A DNA stretch of 64,000 bases from positions 355,596 through 419,595 of the forward strand of contig CAJJDP010000036.1 in NCBI GenBank assembly GCA_905182995.1. The letters are read 5' to 3'. Each line of letters opens with the position of its first letter. Position 1 is the first letter of the stretch. The DNA comes from Paramecium octaurelia (taxonomy: Eukaryota > Ciliophora > Oligohymenophorea > Peniculida > Parameciidae). Below the pieces are notes generated by a model. The model saw only the letters and a program-made list of their open reading frames with translations, did no database searches and had not been told where the DNA came from. The position numbers and the translations under genes were made by a program. Below, one piece after another: positions 22,052 to 33,981 of this stretch.

Positions 22052-25000
22052 ATGAACAAGATTAAAGAGTTTTCTAGTGGGTACATTAAAACTATACTAT
22101 TTGCAATTGAGTATAAACCTCGTTTTTAAGTATGATAATCATTATTCCAAAGTTCCCTTAAGAGTTTTTTATTATCCCCCATCTTTTACATCATGTTCAA
22201 TTATTAGGTTTATTTTTAGAGAGATCATCAGATTAAGCCTTTGATTATGCTGTGGTATTGACACATTTCTCTTTAATTGAACCTATGTTGACATATGAGC
22301 TAAGCACAATATTTCTATTTGTAATTTTTGCTTTTTAAATCATTTTACTAATTTATCTACTTTTTGCAACATTTGAAACTTAAAGAGTAGCCTTAAACTT
22401 TAAATTAAGATTAATTTTAGAGAAAAAGATAGAATCAGTTAATTAAATACTCCACTGGTACTTTACTTTTTATAGCATCTTCACAATACCAATTATTGTA
22501 ATTAGTGTCAAATTTATGTTAACTAATTATTATATATTCGGATATTTTAATGCATTATTATAGTATTGCTAAGGGATAATCCTCATATATCTATTAAGGA
22601 ATCACAGATTCGCTGAAAACAATTCCTTTAAAAGAAGATTTGCATATGTTCAATTATTTAATTATACCATTGGTTACTTATTAATCTTTTTTAGGTTCTA
22701 TTAAGAAATTGTATTTGTTAAGTATATATTTGGATTTTCATATGCATTTTTGCAAATAGTAGATCAATTTTATAGTTGTCCTTATCGAGATCCATTTAGA
22801 GAGCCCTCATTAAAAGTAGCCATGGTACTTTTCAGTAGCATATTCATTTGTTTAATGTTTTCATTGGAAGTAATAGTAGATGGTTAATTGTTTTGGACCT
22901 TGTTTGTGGCTGGATTAATGAGTGGAGTATCAACTTCAATAAGTTCATTATTTCATGAATTTGCAATGACTAATTACAATTCTCGTTTCAACCTTCAAGA
23001 GAAATATATAATTATTGGAGTAGATTAATTTTATAGTCATTTTATTCATTTTCAAACAAGTGAATTCAATAAATTAACTTACTTTTAATAATTACTTAAG
23101 CATAATGAGAATTGTCTCAGACTTAAGTGTCCTTCTTAAAGAAATAAATTATCAAAAATAAATTTTAATGATAAGATTTAATTACAAAAATTAACAATTG
23201 ATGTAGTAAGTTGTATCTTTAAGACTTGTCATAGTAGAACTGTAGTAAAAAATGGGGAAATTCATAAACCTAAATTTGAGCAATTGCAATTACAATATAT
23301 TAGTTTTTTGTCATCTACAGCTTAAAGACCATTGATTGGTTATGTTGAATTAAGAAAATATCAGCAAGATTAAAATAGTGACAATTCCTTATATTTTAGA
23401 GAGTTGACTTCCAAAATTTCAGCAGAGTTGGAGTTTTCCATTTTGTATCTTCAGGAGAGAATGATATAACAATAATTTAGAAAGGAAAGATATATGGCAA
23501 AAGAGGAAAAATTAACAATTGCATAACTCTGGAGGAGTATTAATTTTTACTAAGAAATCACTCCTAAAATAATAGAAGTAATAGAGAAGAAACAAAAATT
23601 TTGGGATAATCTCATCGAAGGTTATGATGATTTAGAACCATTTCATAATGAATAGCTTTAATTATGCAAATCTATAGATGAATTATATAAGAATATTAAA
23701 TGTAAGAGATATGATCTATTAATAAGCCACTATCATAATACCAGAAGTGTTTTTTGATAGGTCAAAAGATATCAGTCTGTAGACTGTCCTTAAAACATTG
23801 GATCCAGAAGATAGAAATATCAACATTCTAAATTTGAAGTTGTATTCTATTCTATACGCTGTTATTTTAAATGACTTTGACAGAGTAATTTAGTATTTCA
23901 AAATAGGCATTTTAAGCAGAAAAACAAATAGAAGAACTCATAAAAGAAGATAGATAGAAATCTGTGGAAGTTATTGATGACTGTGCTCTTTTAAAGGATG
24001 AGGCTGTCATAATCTTAGTGAGTCTTGTAAGAAAGAAAGGACATATTGTGAATAAGAATTTGTTAACTTTAGCGAATTTCTTTGAATTTTAGAATGTTCA
24101 AGATATAGCAGCAGTATAAAATTATTATAGTATTTTAGCAAACTCTAATCTCATCGTTCCTGCCACCTGATTTAAGAGTATTACATGATGCATAGTTAAA
24201 TGACTTTATTTCAAAGGGTTACACAAAGTATTCTGTATAAAGCATCCATTCTTATTATTTATAAAAATAGGGATATTTAAGAGAATGCTATATTAAGTTG
24301 GGTAATTTATTTTAAGATTCCTCTGATTTTGTTTTGACAGGTTCAATTCTTAGATTACAACCCTCATATGATGTAATTATGTTTGACAGTTATGGCAAAA
24401 TTATTGGATCTAGCTAAGATTTCTTTGAAAAAAGGATCTTGCCCAATAATCCAAATATGACAATGGAAAGATTTGTGGAGCAAGGACATATATTTATGTT
24501 GATGCCATTTATCTTTATTAACCTAAAGAAATTAGCAAATGAAATTGAGACAGAATTTGTAGATTATACATATTTCCCAGAATAATTATAAGACATCTGT
24601 TTATAGTTTGGATAGGTATTCAATGATAGATAAAAATACGATTAAAAATTGTCATCCTACAATTTAACTACTATCAAATCTTAGTTAGTATCACATGCCT
24701 CTGCGATCTCTGCAAGAAGTTTAAATAATCAAGAAGAGTAGGTTAAAATTAAAGGATTGAATATACCCATGTTATAAGTCGAAAGAATGAATTTAATTTT
24801 AGACTTTTTATAAAAGTACCATGATGAATAAACCATCAAATGTGATATACTTAAAATTAAGTACAATTTAGAGTTTCAGATAATGGAAACAAAAAAGGAG
24901 AGATACCCATATTTTATATTAAAGTTGGAACCCTTAAGTGAATTTGAAAGGTCTGATTCAAGTTCAATTATCCCTTATAAAAAGTCTATTCGAAGAACTT

Positions 25001-27431
25001 TGATGGCACTTAAATATGGGGAATCACAAACTGGATTAGATTCAACCAATACAAAGAATTTCATAACTAGACATTTTTAACAGAACTCTGATCAATTAAA
25101 TGAAACTGCTGATTTAAAAGGCCCTTCAGACCAACAAATTTTAGAATAGATTATGGAAATAAATAATAGCAATACTTCTAAGCTTTTGAAATAACAGGAC
25201 GAGTCAAAAGTCATCTTTGAAAATCCTCAAATTTCTAGGATTGAAGACTAAGACTTTCAATAATTAGTGTAGGATATTGAAGAAAGTAAAATCAATGCTC
25301 AATAACCGGAATAGGAACAATTTGAAGATCCGAAATATGATTCTGATTTAATAGAAAAGAAGTCTGACAGTTCTAAGGATTTACAAAAAAAAAAGAAAAA
25401 TGATATTCTTGAGATTTTAAGAAAGAATATGAATAATTAGGAAATTTAAGATCATGAGAATAAATAGTCTTCAAAGCCTAGTTCAGCCAAAACTTCATCA
25501 TCAAAATCTCCTTATCTTTTGATTAGATCTCTCTATCAATTAGGTGAAATAAACACTTAAATTTGGTTAATAATAATATTAAACATTGTTGTTTGTCTAA
25601 CTGCACTGATTTTAGTATTCATCAAAATATACATAGTCTAAGGTATTTATTTAAGTTATTTTCAGATTAGTTCGGAATTCTTTAAACTAATTTAAATTAT
25701 GTTCAATATCCAGAAAAAATCAATAATTACTTCTTAAAAACTTTGATGTTTTCATCAAACATTCTTCAATAAAAATTAAATTTCGTTAATTATAGCTAAT
25801 TAGTGAATGATGCCTTTAAAACTGAATTCAGCACTTTAGCTTTGAATATTGAACATGATTTAAAGAGTATTTATGAAGATATCATTACTTTTGAAAATTA
25901 AGTAATACCTTTAAATGACAATCTCAAAATCATCAATAATTTATAATAGTTCGAAATTACATTTGATCTAACAATATTATTAGAGTAGATATCTTCAAAT
26001 TCAATCACTTTAAATCAGTAAATCCAAAATGAGTTAGACGAAAAGTTCGTGTCACTCAACTTATTTTTCAAATTAAATATGGTTCAAGTAATAACTGTAA
26101 GTAAAAGTTATATAAATTATCTGAATGACAATTTAATCTTTTATGAGTAATAAATTGTTAATGCTCTCATTTATGTAGTTGTTGCAGAACTTAGTGTGAT
26201 AACAACTTTTATGTTTTTGATTATAAAGGTGTTACAAGATGTCAATTAATTAATCAGAAAGATCTTAGTACTTATTACAAAATTGAGCGAAGATGATGTG
26301 AATCAGATTAACAAGATTTATAATGAAATCAAAACCATTTTAAAGGATCCGAAATAAGTCTTATGGAAATAAACAAACTTCGTTAAATTTATATTTGAAT
26401 CAAACTTTGTGAAAGCTAAATAAGATTTAAATTTTCTTTAGTCTTCCAGTGGATAAAGTACTGGTAAAAGCAATAAATAGAAATTAAAAAAGAGATATTA
26501 AAATAGTTCCTTAACTTCAAGAGTTTATAATTTGAGATTACCTCAATTTTGGAACTATGCTTTCTTATTTGGATCATGGTTATTTCTAGCAGGATACTTA
26601 TTAGGTGCATTAGGCCTATCTATATCAATGGTCTAATCCATAAAACCAGCAATAACATTAAATTTATAATTGATTGAATTTAAATTAAAATTTGATTCCC
26701 TTGTTGTTTATGGAGAAATTTTGAAAACTGACTATTTAGTGAATAAAAAATTAAATCAAATTTTTGAGTTGTCTTAAATTGACTTTAATTCAGATGGGGT
26801 TTTATCAGAATTTTTCTCCTTGCAAAATGGTTTTTAAGATTAATTATCAGTCATATATGATCAATTAGCTTCAAGTACATCCCTTTTAGAAGAACAAAAA
26901 AACACATTGTTAATACCATTTCGAAGTTCCCTTTGTGAAAGTGATCCAACTCTGGTTCCAGCTTGTACAAATTCATTTGCACCGGCCTCTTCAGATAATA
27001 GTTTGGACTATATATCTGGAGGAATAGTCGATATGGTACATGAATTTTCTAAAACTTTGAAAACATTTTGGTAATCAAATGATTATGCTATAACTGATGA
27101 GGATTAATTGGAACACTTTTTATCAGGGTAAGTACATACAACTGAATTTACTCATCATTTTCTATTTTAAGGGAAGATAATGGAACAAATTGCAAGTACG
27201 ATGCTGAATTTAAATAAAAGCACTTTAGACTCAGTTATTTTAAAATTTCAAATTTATATGTATACTATGGGTTTAGCATTGATTATCATTTATATCTTGT
27301 GTTTTTACAAATGGATATTAAGATTGGATAATGGAATGTATTTAACAAAATTAGCTTTAACTTTGATTCCTGCAGATTCTTTGACTGAACAAAAGACAAT
27401 GACAGACTTGAAGAATATTTAAAATGAATGA
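22052..27431 (+). CDS. Giant TmcB/PAS-type multi-membrane protein
   Basis: About 1,740 residues. The N-terminal third is a polytopic membrane region (MNKIKEFSSGYIKTILFAIE; LFVIFAFQIILLIYLLF; IFTIPIIVISVKFML; FSSIFICLMFSLEVIV). A cytosolic part contains SVFF-type helices (IIIPEVFFDRSKDISLQTV), LLKDEAVIILVSLVRKKGH and a PAS-like segment (TGSILRLQPSYDVIMFD, DSYGKIIGSSQDFF). After a Ser/Gln/Glu-rich linker come more membrane segments (LIIILNIVVCLTALIL; VVVAELSVITTFMFLIIKV; FWNYAFLFGSWLFLAGYLLG; MYTMGLALIIIYILCFYKW). This layout is that of the large ciliate/Dictyostelium TmcB-like PAS membrane family, whose function is unknown. At least six introns (22130-22152 is the first). Its TGA overlaps the next ATG. 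Confidence 0.85.
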
Positions 27432-28041
27432 GAATGATAATATCTATATTCCACAGTTAACATAAATTTATTATAACAATATTAATCTTATTACAAAGTA
27501 GCTTTAAATGGTAAAGTTCATAATTGAAAATTTCTGTCATATTAATAATCATATGCAATATGTACCTTTTGGTTCAAGGTTTTCAAATTCTCAAATAGAA
27601 AAAATTTTAGTATTAAAAAAGTTATTATGTGAGTTAAAATTAATAACTTAAACCTTTAAATTTAGCTTATTGGGACATTAGCGTGGAAAATTGATTAAAA
27701 TTGGTCTTAGTCTACATATATTATTTTTCTAGATAAACTTTTCAATAAAAAAAATTGAATTTACTAGAATCTAGATAGCCTATCATATTCCCATTTGATT
27801 CCAAAATGAAAATAGTATAGAATTGCCAAATAGTCATATAAGATCTCATAAAGTATTTGTCAATACATAAATAAGAAGAACTTAAATAAAGATTGATATG
27901 CAGATAGATTTTGATTAATGTAAAATAGTTAAAGGCGATAGAGTGAAAATTAAGTTTACATTACGTATGCAAATGAATAGAATAATCATACTGGTAGATA
28001 TATTAGATTATCAATAAGCTGATAAATAATCTAAATAATGA
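27424..28041 (+). CDS. Small protein ORF interrupted by a TGA
   Basis: From ATG 27424 (MNENDNIYIPQLTQIYYNN) one frame is open to TGA 27796-27798 (about 124 residues), then remains open to TGA 28039-28041 with protein-like sequence (KIDMQIDFDQCKIVKGDRVK). No GT...AG pair fits around the internal TGA. So either the gene is only the first part, or the whole 205 residues were once one protein and the TGA is a mutation, sequencing error or readthrough site. The start overlaps the stop of the upstream gene in another frame. No family recognised. Confidence 0.45.
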
Positions 28042-28050
28042 TATATTTAT

Positions 28051-29743
28051 ATGAATTATAAATTAACAGAGCCTCTTTAAGGTTAAGATCAGAAACCAGA
28101 AATTGTAGGGGAATTTATAACACCCAAAGGTAAAAGGAGAGTTTTGCATGGATTTTCTAATTCAATAATTGTCGCCAACAAGAAGAAATTCATTTCTCTA
28201 ACCTTCGAAACCAAATTTTAATTATTAAGAGAATAGGTTGAGGAGAAGTTTAAAGTTGGAAAACCATTAGGATTATTGATTGAAAGAGAGAATATTGAGC
28301 ACAAAATAAAATTATTTTCTGATGATGCATAACTATTAAAAAGATGGAGAGATTACTTAGCAAAACACATAAATCAAAGAGGATTTCACGAAAGCTTTAA
28401 GGCACATAGAAAAATTGGGAAGGGCAATTTTGCATCAGTTTATTTGGCTGATCGCTTAGAGGATGAAAGAAGTTTTGCCATAAAAGCATTTTCAAAAGAG
28501 GTAGCGTATGGTTAAGATAAAGGAAAAGTAAAAATGTCCTTTTTATTATAGTTGTCCATATTGAATGAAATTTCCGTTATGAGATAGTTTGATAGTCATG
28601 CCTTAATAAAATTACATGAAGTTTACGAAACTGAAAATTCCTTATACATGGTACTTGATTTGTTGGAAGGAGGATCTCTGTACGATAAAGTAAAAAATAG
28701 GCCTTAGTTTAATTCATTTGAAATTGAAGTGCTTTTATTTACTTTATTGGAAGGATTGCAACATATGCATTCAAAGCACATAATGCATAGAGATTTGAAG
28801 CCAGAAAATATATTATTTAGAAAAGCAAAGTAATCTATTATTCTATTGAATTATTAGCAATATCTAATCTGTTTGCATAGCTGATTTTGGGTTGGCTTAA
28901 AACGCTGATGAATTCCCATATTTATTTAATCGATGCGGAACACCAGGTTTTGTAGCTCCAGAAGTGGTCAATTGCAAAGATGGAGGAAGATACGATCCAA
29001 TTTGTGATGTATATAGCTTAGGACTCATATTTTACATATTGTAATTTCTTAGTAAATTATATAAGATTAACTGGCAAACCTGCATTTCCAGGAAAAAGTT
29101 ACAATGATGTCTTAGCAAAGAATAGAAAATGTGAAATATCCTTCGATGGAGCCATATTTGAGAATGTTCCTTAATAGGCCTATGATTTATTAAGAAAGAT
29201 GTTAGAAAAAGAGCCTCAAAAACGGATCACTGCTTAACAGGCTCTTGGGCATTCCTATTTCGGTAGAAGGTTAAAACAGGTGGAAGAAAATGAAGAGACG
29301 ACCTTAAAGATTTAGGAAGAACATTTAAAATTTGATAAATAGAGACTAAAATAGCTAAGCAATTCACCTCTTCATTCACCATTGATAACTGCTTCTTCAA
29401 AATTAAGGAAGGATTGTTCTAATGATAGTTTATATCAAAACAGCCCTTTGTTAAATGGCCACACTGATTAGATAGGTATTATTATCTAAATTACTTAGAT
29501 TCTCCTTCAAATAATGGATTCAATAGTCCTTCCGCTTAAGGTAGATAATTAAATAGAGGAGATTAACAATAATAATAAAAACCTTCAAGATTCAGAGATT
29601 TTGATGGAAATAATACTAATGGTTAGGGAAATTATTAAAATTCTAATTCAAAGCCATTTAGTCTAAATTAAAATCCTTTGCATAAATATGCAATTAGAAA
29701 TGAAATGGTCAGATAGTAAAATAACTAAGAATAAAAATAATGA
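28051..29743 (+). CDS. Ser/Thr protein kinase with N-terminal PH-like region
   Basis: About 530 residues. Residues ~40-115 look like a PH-type domain (KKKFISLTFETKFQLLREQ, HKIKLFSDDAQLLKRWRDYL). The kinase domain is intact: IGKGNFASVYLA glycine loop, AIKAF lysine, HMHSKHIMHRDLKPENIL, IADFGLA, CGTPGFVAPEVV, YSLGLIFYILLTGKPAFPG and the final Arg in EPQKRITAQQALGHSYF. It is of CAMK type (CDPK/CaMK-like) but has no EF-hands. The C-terminal ~130 residues are Ser/Asn/Gln-rich. Four introns (24, 28, 25, 23 nt). It starts 10 bp after the preceding ORF. Confidence 0.93.
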
Positions 29744-29801
29744 ATTTGAAAATATATTTTATCATTCTAAAATATCATTTTATATTTAAATCACTATCTA
29801 G

Positions 29802-30311
29802 ATGTTTGTTAATGGTAGATTAAGTTTATGGGCTTAAATTAAAGATGAAAAAATAGTAAATTGTGTTAAACAATATTATTTTTTCTGTCTCATATAATGC
29901 TATAAGTTGAACTTGGCAATAAATAGTTATTATAAATAGTTCAACTGAATCCTAAGAGTTGTAATTAATCTTTTTTAACATATATATTATAAGAAATTTA
30001 GGACAATTATACATCCATTTGAGGATATTTGGGATTGTAAAGTAGAGTTAATCTTTTAGGTTAAAAATTAGTATGAAAATAGTATATAGATAGACTTACA
30101 GATATTAAAATCTCATATTCCATAAATACAAATGATGAAAAAGTAAAATAGAGATAAATTGTGTCTTACTATTCTTAAAATTTGGAAGAAGGAGGTAATA
30201 GACATCCTTAAAAGAGTGTATCAAAGGAGACATAAAAGTGCTTTGAATAGTTAATTTTTTTTTGTTGACGGATTGCAGGTAATATCTAAACTTAATATAT
30301 ATAACATATGA
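29802..30311 (+). CDS. Small protein, function unknown
   Basis: About 163 residues: MFVNGRLSLWAQIKDEKIVN, then after an 18-nt intron (29939-29956, length 3n with an in-frame TGA) RTIIHPFEDIWDCKVELIFQ and a basic tail (TILKIWKKEVIDILKRVYQ). It ends 13 bp before the kelch gene's ATG and starts 58 bp after the kinase stop, typical spacing for this window, which supports a real gene. Nothing recognised. Confidence 0.5.
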
Positions 30312-30324
30312 ATTATTAATTAAA

Positions 30325-32026
30325 ATGAGTGAAAGTATTGATATAAATGATATAATCACTCTGAATAGGTATTTTCATTTAATATGAAGAAACATCTATG
30401 GAACTTAATAGTAGAACAAGGAAAGCAAGATACTTCAAAAACCTGCAGATGATTCTAGTCTCACTATTGATAACATTTTAAAAGGAAATCAGTATGAAAT
30501 TATATCTAAACATTAGAGCATTATATGCTCCAGTCGCAGTTAAGCCAGAATAAATAAATGAAAAGATTGCAGAGGAATCAGCAGAAGAAAAGACTGACTT
30601 CTTTCAAGAGGTGTAATTATTAAGTAAAATCCCTGAAATAACTTCTCTCAATTCAATCTACAATTATAAGACAATTTTTAAGAATGATGGAATCCCTTAT
30701 GATGAGGTAAAAAATTTAGATAAAAGTACATAATTAATCAATAGAAATAGCAAGGATCAAAAGAAAAGAAAGAGAATAAAAAGGAAGCGAAACATCTATA
30801 GCAAAGGAAGCAGTTGTTGTCAAAAAACAATATGTTAGACTTTACAAAAATTAAATCTCAAAATTATGTTTTATCACTCCAAAAAGTTTATTATTGACCA
30901 GCAAACATTTAGTGAACAATACCAAGTGGGAAAAACTATTAAATTTATAAGATTTCGGAGGTTAACGACCATCATTGTCAATAGTGCAAGAAAAAACAAC
31001 TGGCCGCTTTTACATCTACGATAATAAATTAGGGAAGGTTCATATATATAGTTCAGATATGTTAATAAATGATAATAAGGATAAGCCACTTGTGTCCTTG
31101 AATTTAAATGAAGACAAGCCAAGACAAGATCCACTTCTATATTTGATAGAGTGTGAACACGAATATCAATGGAAGAGTGTCTTACTTGTTATAGGAGGAC
31201 ATCAACTTTAAAGGGGAGAGAAGAAGCCTCTTAAAACAATCAAAGTTTTTGAGATCAAAAGAAGAGAAGTCACCCTCACTCCTGTTCTAACTATAACTAT
31301 GACTAAATCAAGAATGAATCCAATCGTATTTGATTTAATTAAAGATAAAGGAATTATTTGGCAAGATAAAGACAACAGAGATAAAGAAAAGTTTGATCCA
31401 TAACATAGATCAGTTGATTCTAAATATATATTTTTTATGGGTGGCAATCCTCTTTTGGAATATGAAAAAGAAATAAGTTAAGAATTAATTGAAGCTAATT
31501 AAACATGTGAATATGTGAGTTTGAAATTAGTATTAGAACATATTGCTAGAGCAAAATTAGTAATAGTAAATTTATAATTAGTTTTTTTAAACCGATTAAG
31601 CTAATTTAGGATTGAATTTTGGTAAATTTTCGATTGTTGATACTCTAACAATTAAATATTAAAACATTGTAGCTACATAAAAGGTTTATAACCATTTTTA
31701 TAATGCTTCTGTCACTAAAATGGTTGACGAAGTCTTTCAATAAAAGGCATTAATAGTAGTTGGAGGAAATACTTGTTAGACTTTTCAAATATAAGCCATA
31801 TCATTTAAATTAAATGAAATTACTTTGATTGGTTATAATAAACAAATATCGAATCCTTCTCTCATTCATTCAGCAAGTAATTTAAGGTTTGATTTATTTC
31901 ATAATTAGATATTTTGAAAAAAAGGTCTGGTATTTTGATGACACAAACAAAAAAGATCCGATGGTCTTGATGAATATGGATTTTAGAAGAGATATAAAAA
32001 CATCCTGTACTTGTTCAATCATGTGA
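30325..32026 (+). CDS. Kelch-repeat-like beta-propeller protein
   Basis: About 530 residues. The N-terminal ~200 are charged (MSESIDINDIITLN; a Lys/Glu-rich stretch around residue 130). The rest shows kelch-type blades with the double glycine after hydrophobics: VLLVIGGHQL, YIFFMGGNPL, ALIVVGGNTC, plus FYIYDNKLGKVHIYSSDM and KVWYFDDTNKKDPM. Kelch propellers are protein-interaction platforms. Introns of about 20-25 nt are well supported at the N-terminus (near 30371-30391 and 30489-30513) and C-terminus; the splice pattern between about 30720 and 30930 is unresolved. It ends CSCTCSIM-like (TSCTCSIM). Confidence 0.65.
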
Positions 32027-32063
32027 GATTACATGAATTACATCTTCTAGATTTATATATTAA

Positions 32064-32708
32064 ATGTTAAATTTTAAGAATATTTACAGATTATTTATTC
32101 AGGCTAAACCTACACCAAACCCAAACTTTTTGAAATTTATTCCAGATGGTAAATAAGTAATGCTCAATGGAACCTATGATTTTTCAAGGCCCAGAGAAGC
32201 CAAGTGTTCGCCTTTGGCTTAAAAACTATTTATGATTGATGGAGTGACTAGAGTATTTTATGGAAAAGACTATATTTCTATTTCCAAAAAGGAAGAAAGT
32301 AAATGGGAAGACCTAAAGCCATAAATATTTGAATAAATAATGGAACATTATTAATTAGATTCAGATGGTAAAGAAAAATAATTGATCATTGATGGTTACT
32401 CAGAAAATCAAGACACTTAAATCAAAGAAGAGGATTCAGAAGTACAAAATTTATCTAAATAGGCTATTCAATTAATCAAAGAAATTATTGATACTAGGAT
32501 CAGACCTACAGTTTAAGAAGATGGAGGTGACATAGTATTTAGAGATTTCGATGAATAAAACGGAATCGTTCATTTATACATGAAGGGTTCATGCGCAGGT
32601 TGTCCTTCATCTTCAATCACTCTCAAAAATGGAATTGAAAGAATGTTGTGTCACTATGTTGCAGAAGTAAAAGAAGTGGTTGCTGAAGATTATGTTGGTT
32701 CTGATTGA
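32064..32708 (+). CDS. NFU1: NFU1 iron-sulfur cluster scaffold/carrier
   Basis: 214 residues, intronless. After a short probable mitochondrial presequence ([20 protein letters not shown]) comes the Nfu N-domain ([40 protein letters not shown]) and then the NifU C-domain ([39 protein letters not shown]) with the cluster-binding CxxC. NFU1 carries 4Fe-4S clusters to lipoate synthase and complex I/II targets in mitochondria (known of the family). All key residues are present. It starts 37 bp after the kelch gene. Confidence 0.95.
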
Positions 32709-33981
32709 ATAATGAGATTTTTTTAGTTTAAAAACCTCAATTAAATTCTTATTCTCCTACTTCTTCATTTATTTCATTAATTTTATATTAATTATTTAAT
32801 TACTCTGCACCTTTCCAAATATAACCCATATTCATATTTAATCAAATTTACACCTCTTAAAGTAGTTATGATTATAAACAATATAGGATTAGTATATATT
32901 AGCTTTATAAATAAAATAATTTATTTCTGGTGTATTTTTAATAAAAAATTTTAAATAATAAAATAAATTTTTTATTTATAAAGCTAATTGAAAATAATTC
33001 TGCTTCAAATTATCATTAACAACACTCAAAATATTTCAGAGTATTATCTGCCTTATATTAGGTGAGGGTAATTTTTTCAAAAAAGGAATAGATTTTTTTA
33101 TAAAATAAATTTTATCTATTAATCATATCAACTAACCTAAAATTTAGTTCATTTAAATGGGTTGATTTTCATTTATATCAATTATATGATTCATCATTAT
33201 CCGTAATCACAGATAGCAACTTTATATAAATACACTGTTCATTTCTGATTTTAAAAATATAAGGAACTATAAAGCTCATCTAAAGGATAGTTTTTTTTAA
33301 TTTATATGTTTGTCTAATATTGAATATCGATTTTTACAACTTCATTAGGTAAATTTAAATGATATTGATAAATAGAGTTTTAATTCAATTTCATTCATGG
33401 AAAATTAGAAGCAAAATAAAAGTATTTGTTAGATAAGAGTTGGCAAGACCAATCAAGTAAGTAATTAATTTACCCTATATAACTTATAATTGAGTATTTG
33501 ATGAGTGAGATTTTTGAATATTATATAAAAAAAAGTGCCTTTATGGCAAAATTCTACAAAATTAACTTAATGTTTAATATTATTAAATAAATTCTTGTAG
33601 TTTTATGCTATTATATCAGTAAAACATGAACTCAAAATACAATACATGATATTTTTAATAAAATAGAACTATATTTTAATCTTAAATCTTTTTCATCAAA
33701 TTCCTCGCTTAATTTTCTTAATTAGTTGAATACTATTTATAATTTCTGTTAGCTTGAAAAATTAGTTAATCTTTGAGGAAGAATAAGTTAAAGTAATATG
33801 ATTATTAATTAATAAAAATTTGAGCACAAATAAAACTTTATGTAGATTACAATTAAAATAGTTGACGGAATTTAATAATTTCTTAGAAAAATTCTCACGA
33901 AATAATTTGTTGTATTTATGTAACCATTTTAAATTTACTTTTTAAATTTTTTATTTATTTATAGGATTTCTGAAAATTCTT
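32709..33981. other. Intergenic region with a hairpin, no supported gene
   Basis: 1.27 kb of very AT-rich sequence. No frame combines a start, protein-like composition and credible introns on either strand. It contains the inverted repeat at 32898-32988 and presumably the promoter of the ABCC gene that follows. Confidence 0.5.
32898..32988. repeat. AT-rich inverted repeat (hairpin)
   Basis: The left arm 32898-32926 (starting ATTAGCTTTATAAATAAA) is matched by the reverse complement of 32960-32988 with a single-base length difference, around a loop of about 33 nt. The arms are much longer than chance pairing in AT-rich DNA would usually give. It could be a small transposon remnant or an RNA hairpin; nothing decides. 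Confidence 0.6.

Noticed and set aside
31208-31447. Minus-strand hydrophobic ORF inside the kelch gene
   Set aside because: Antisense shadow; the plus frame carries the kelch Gly-Gly blades.
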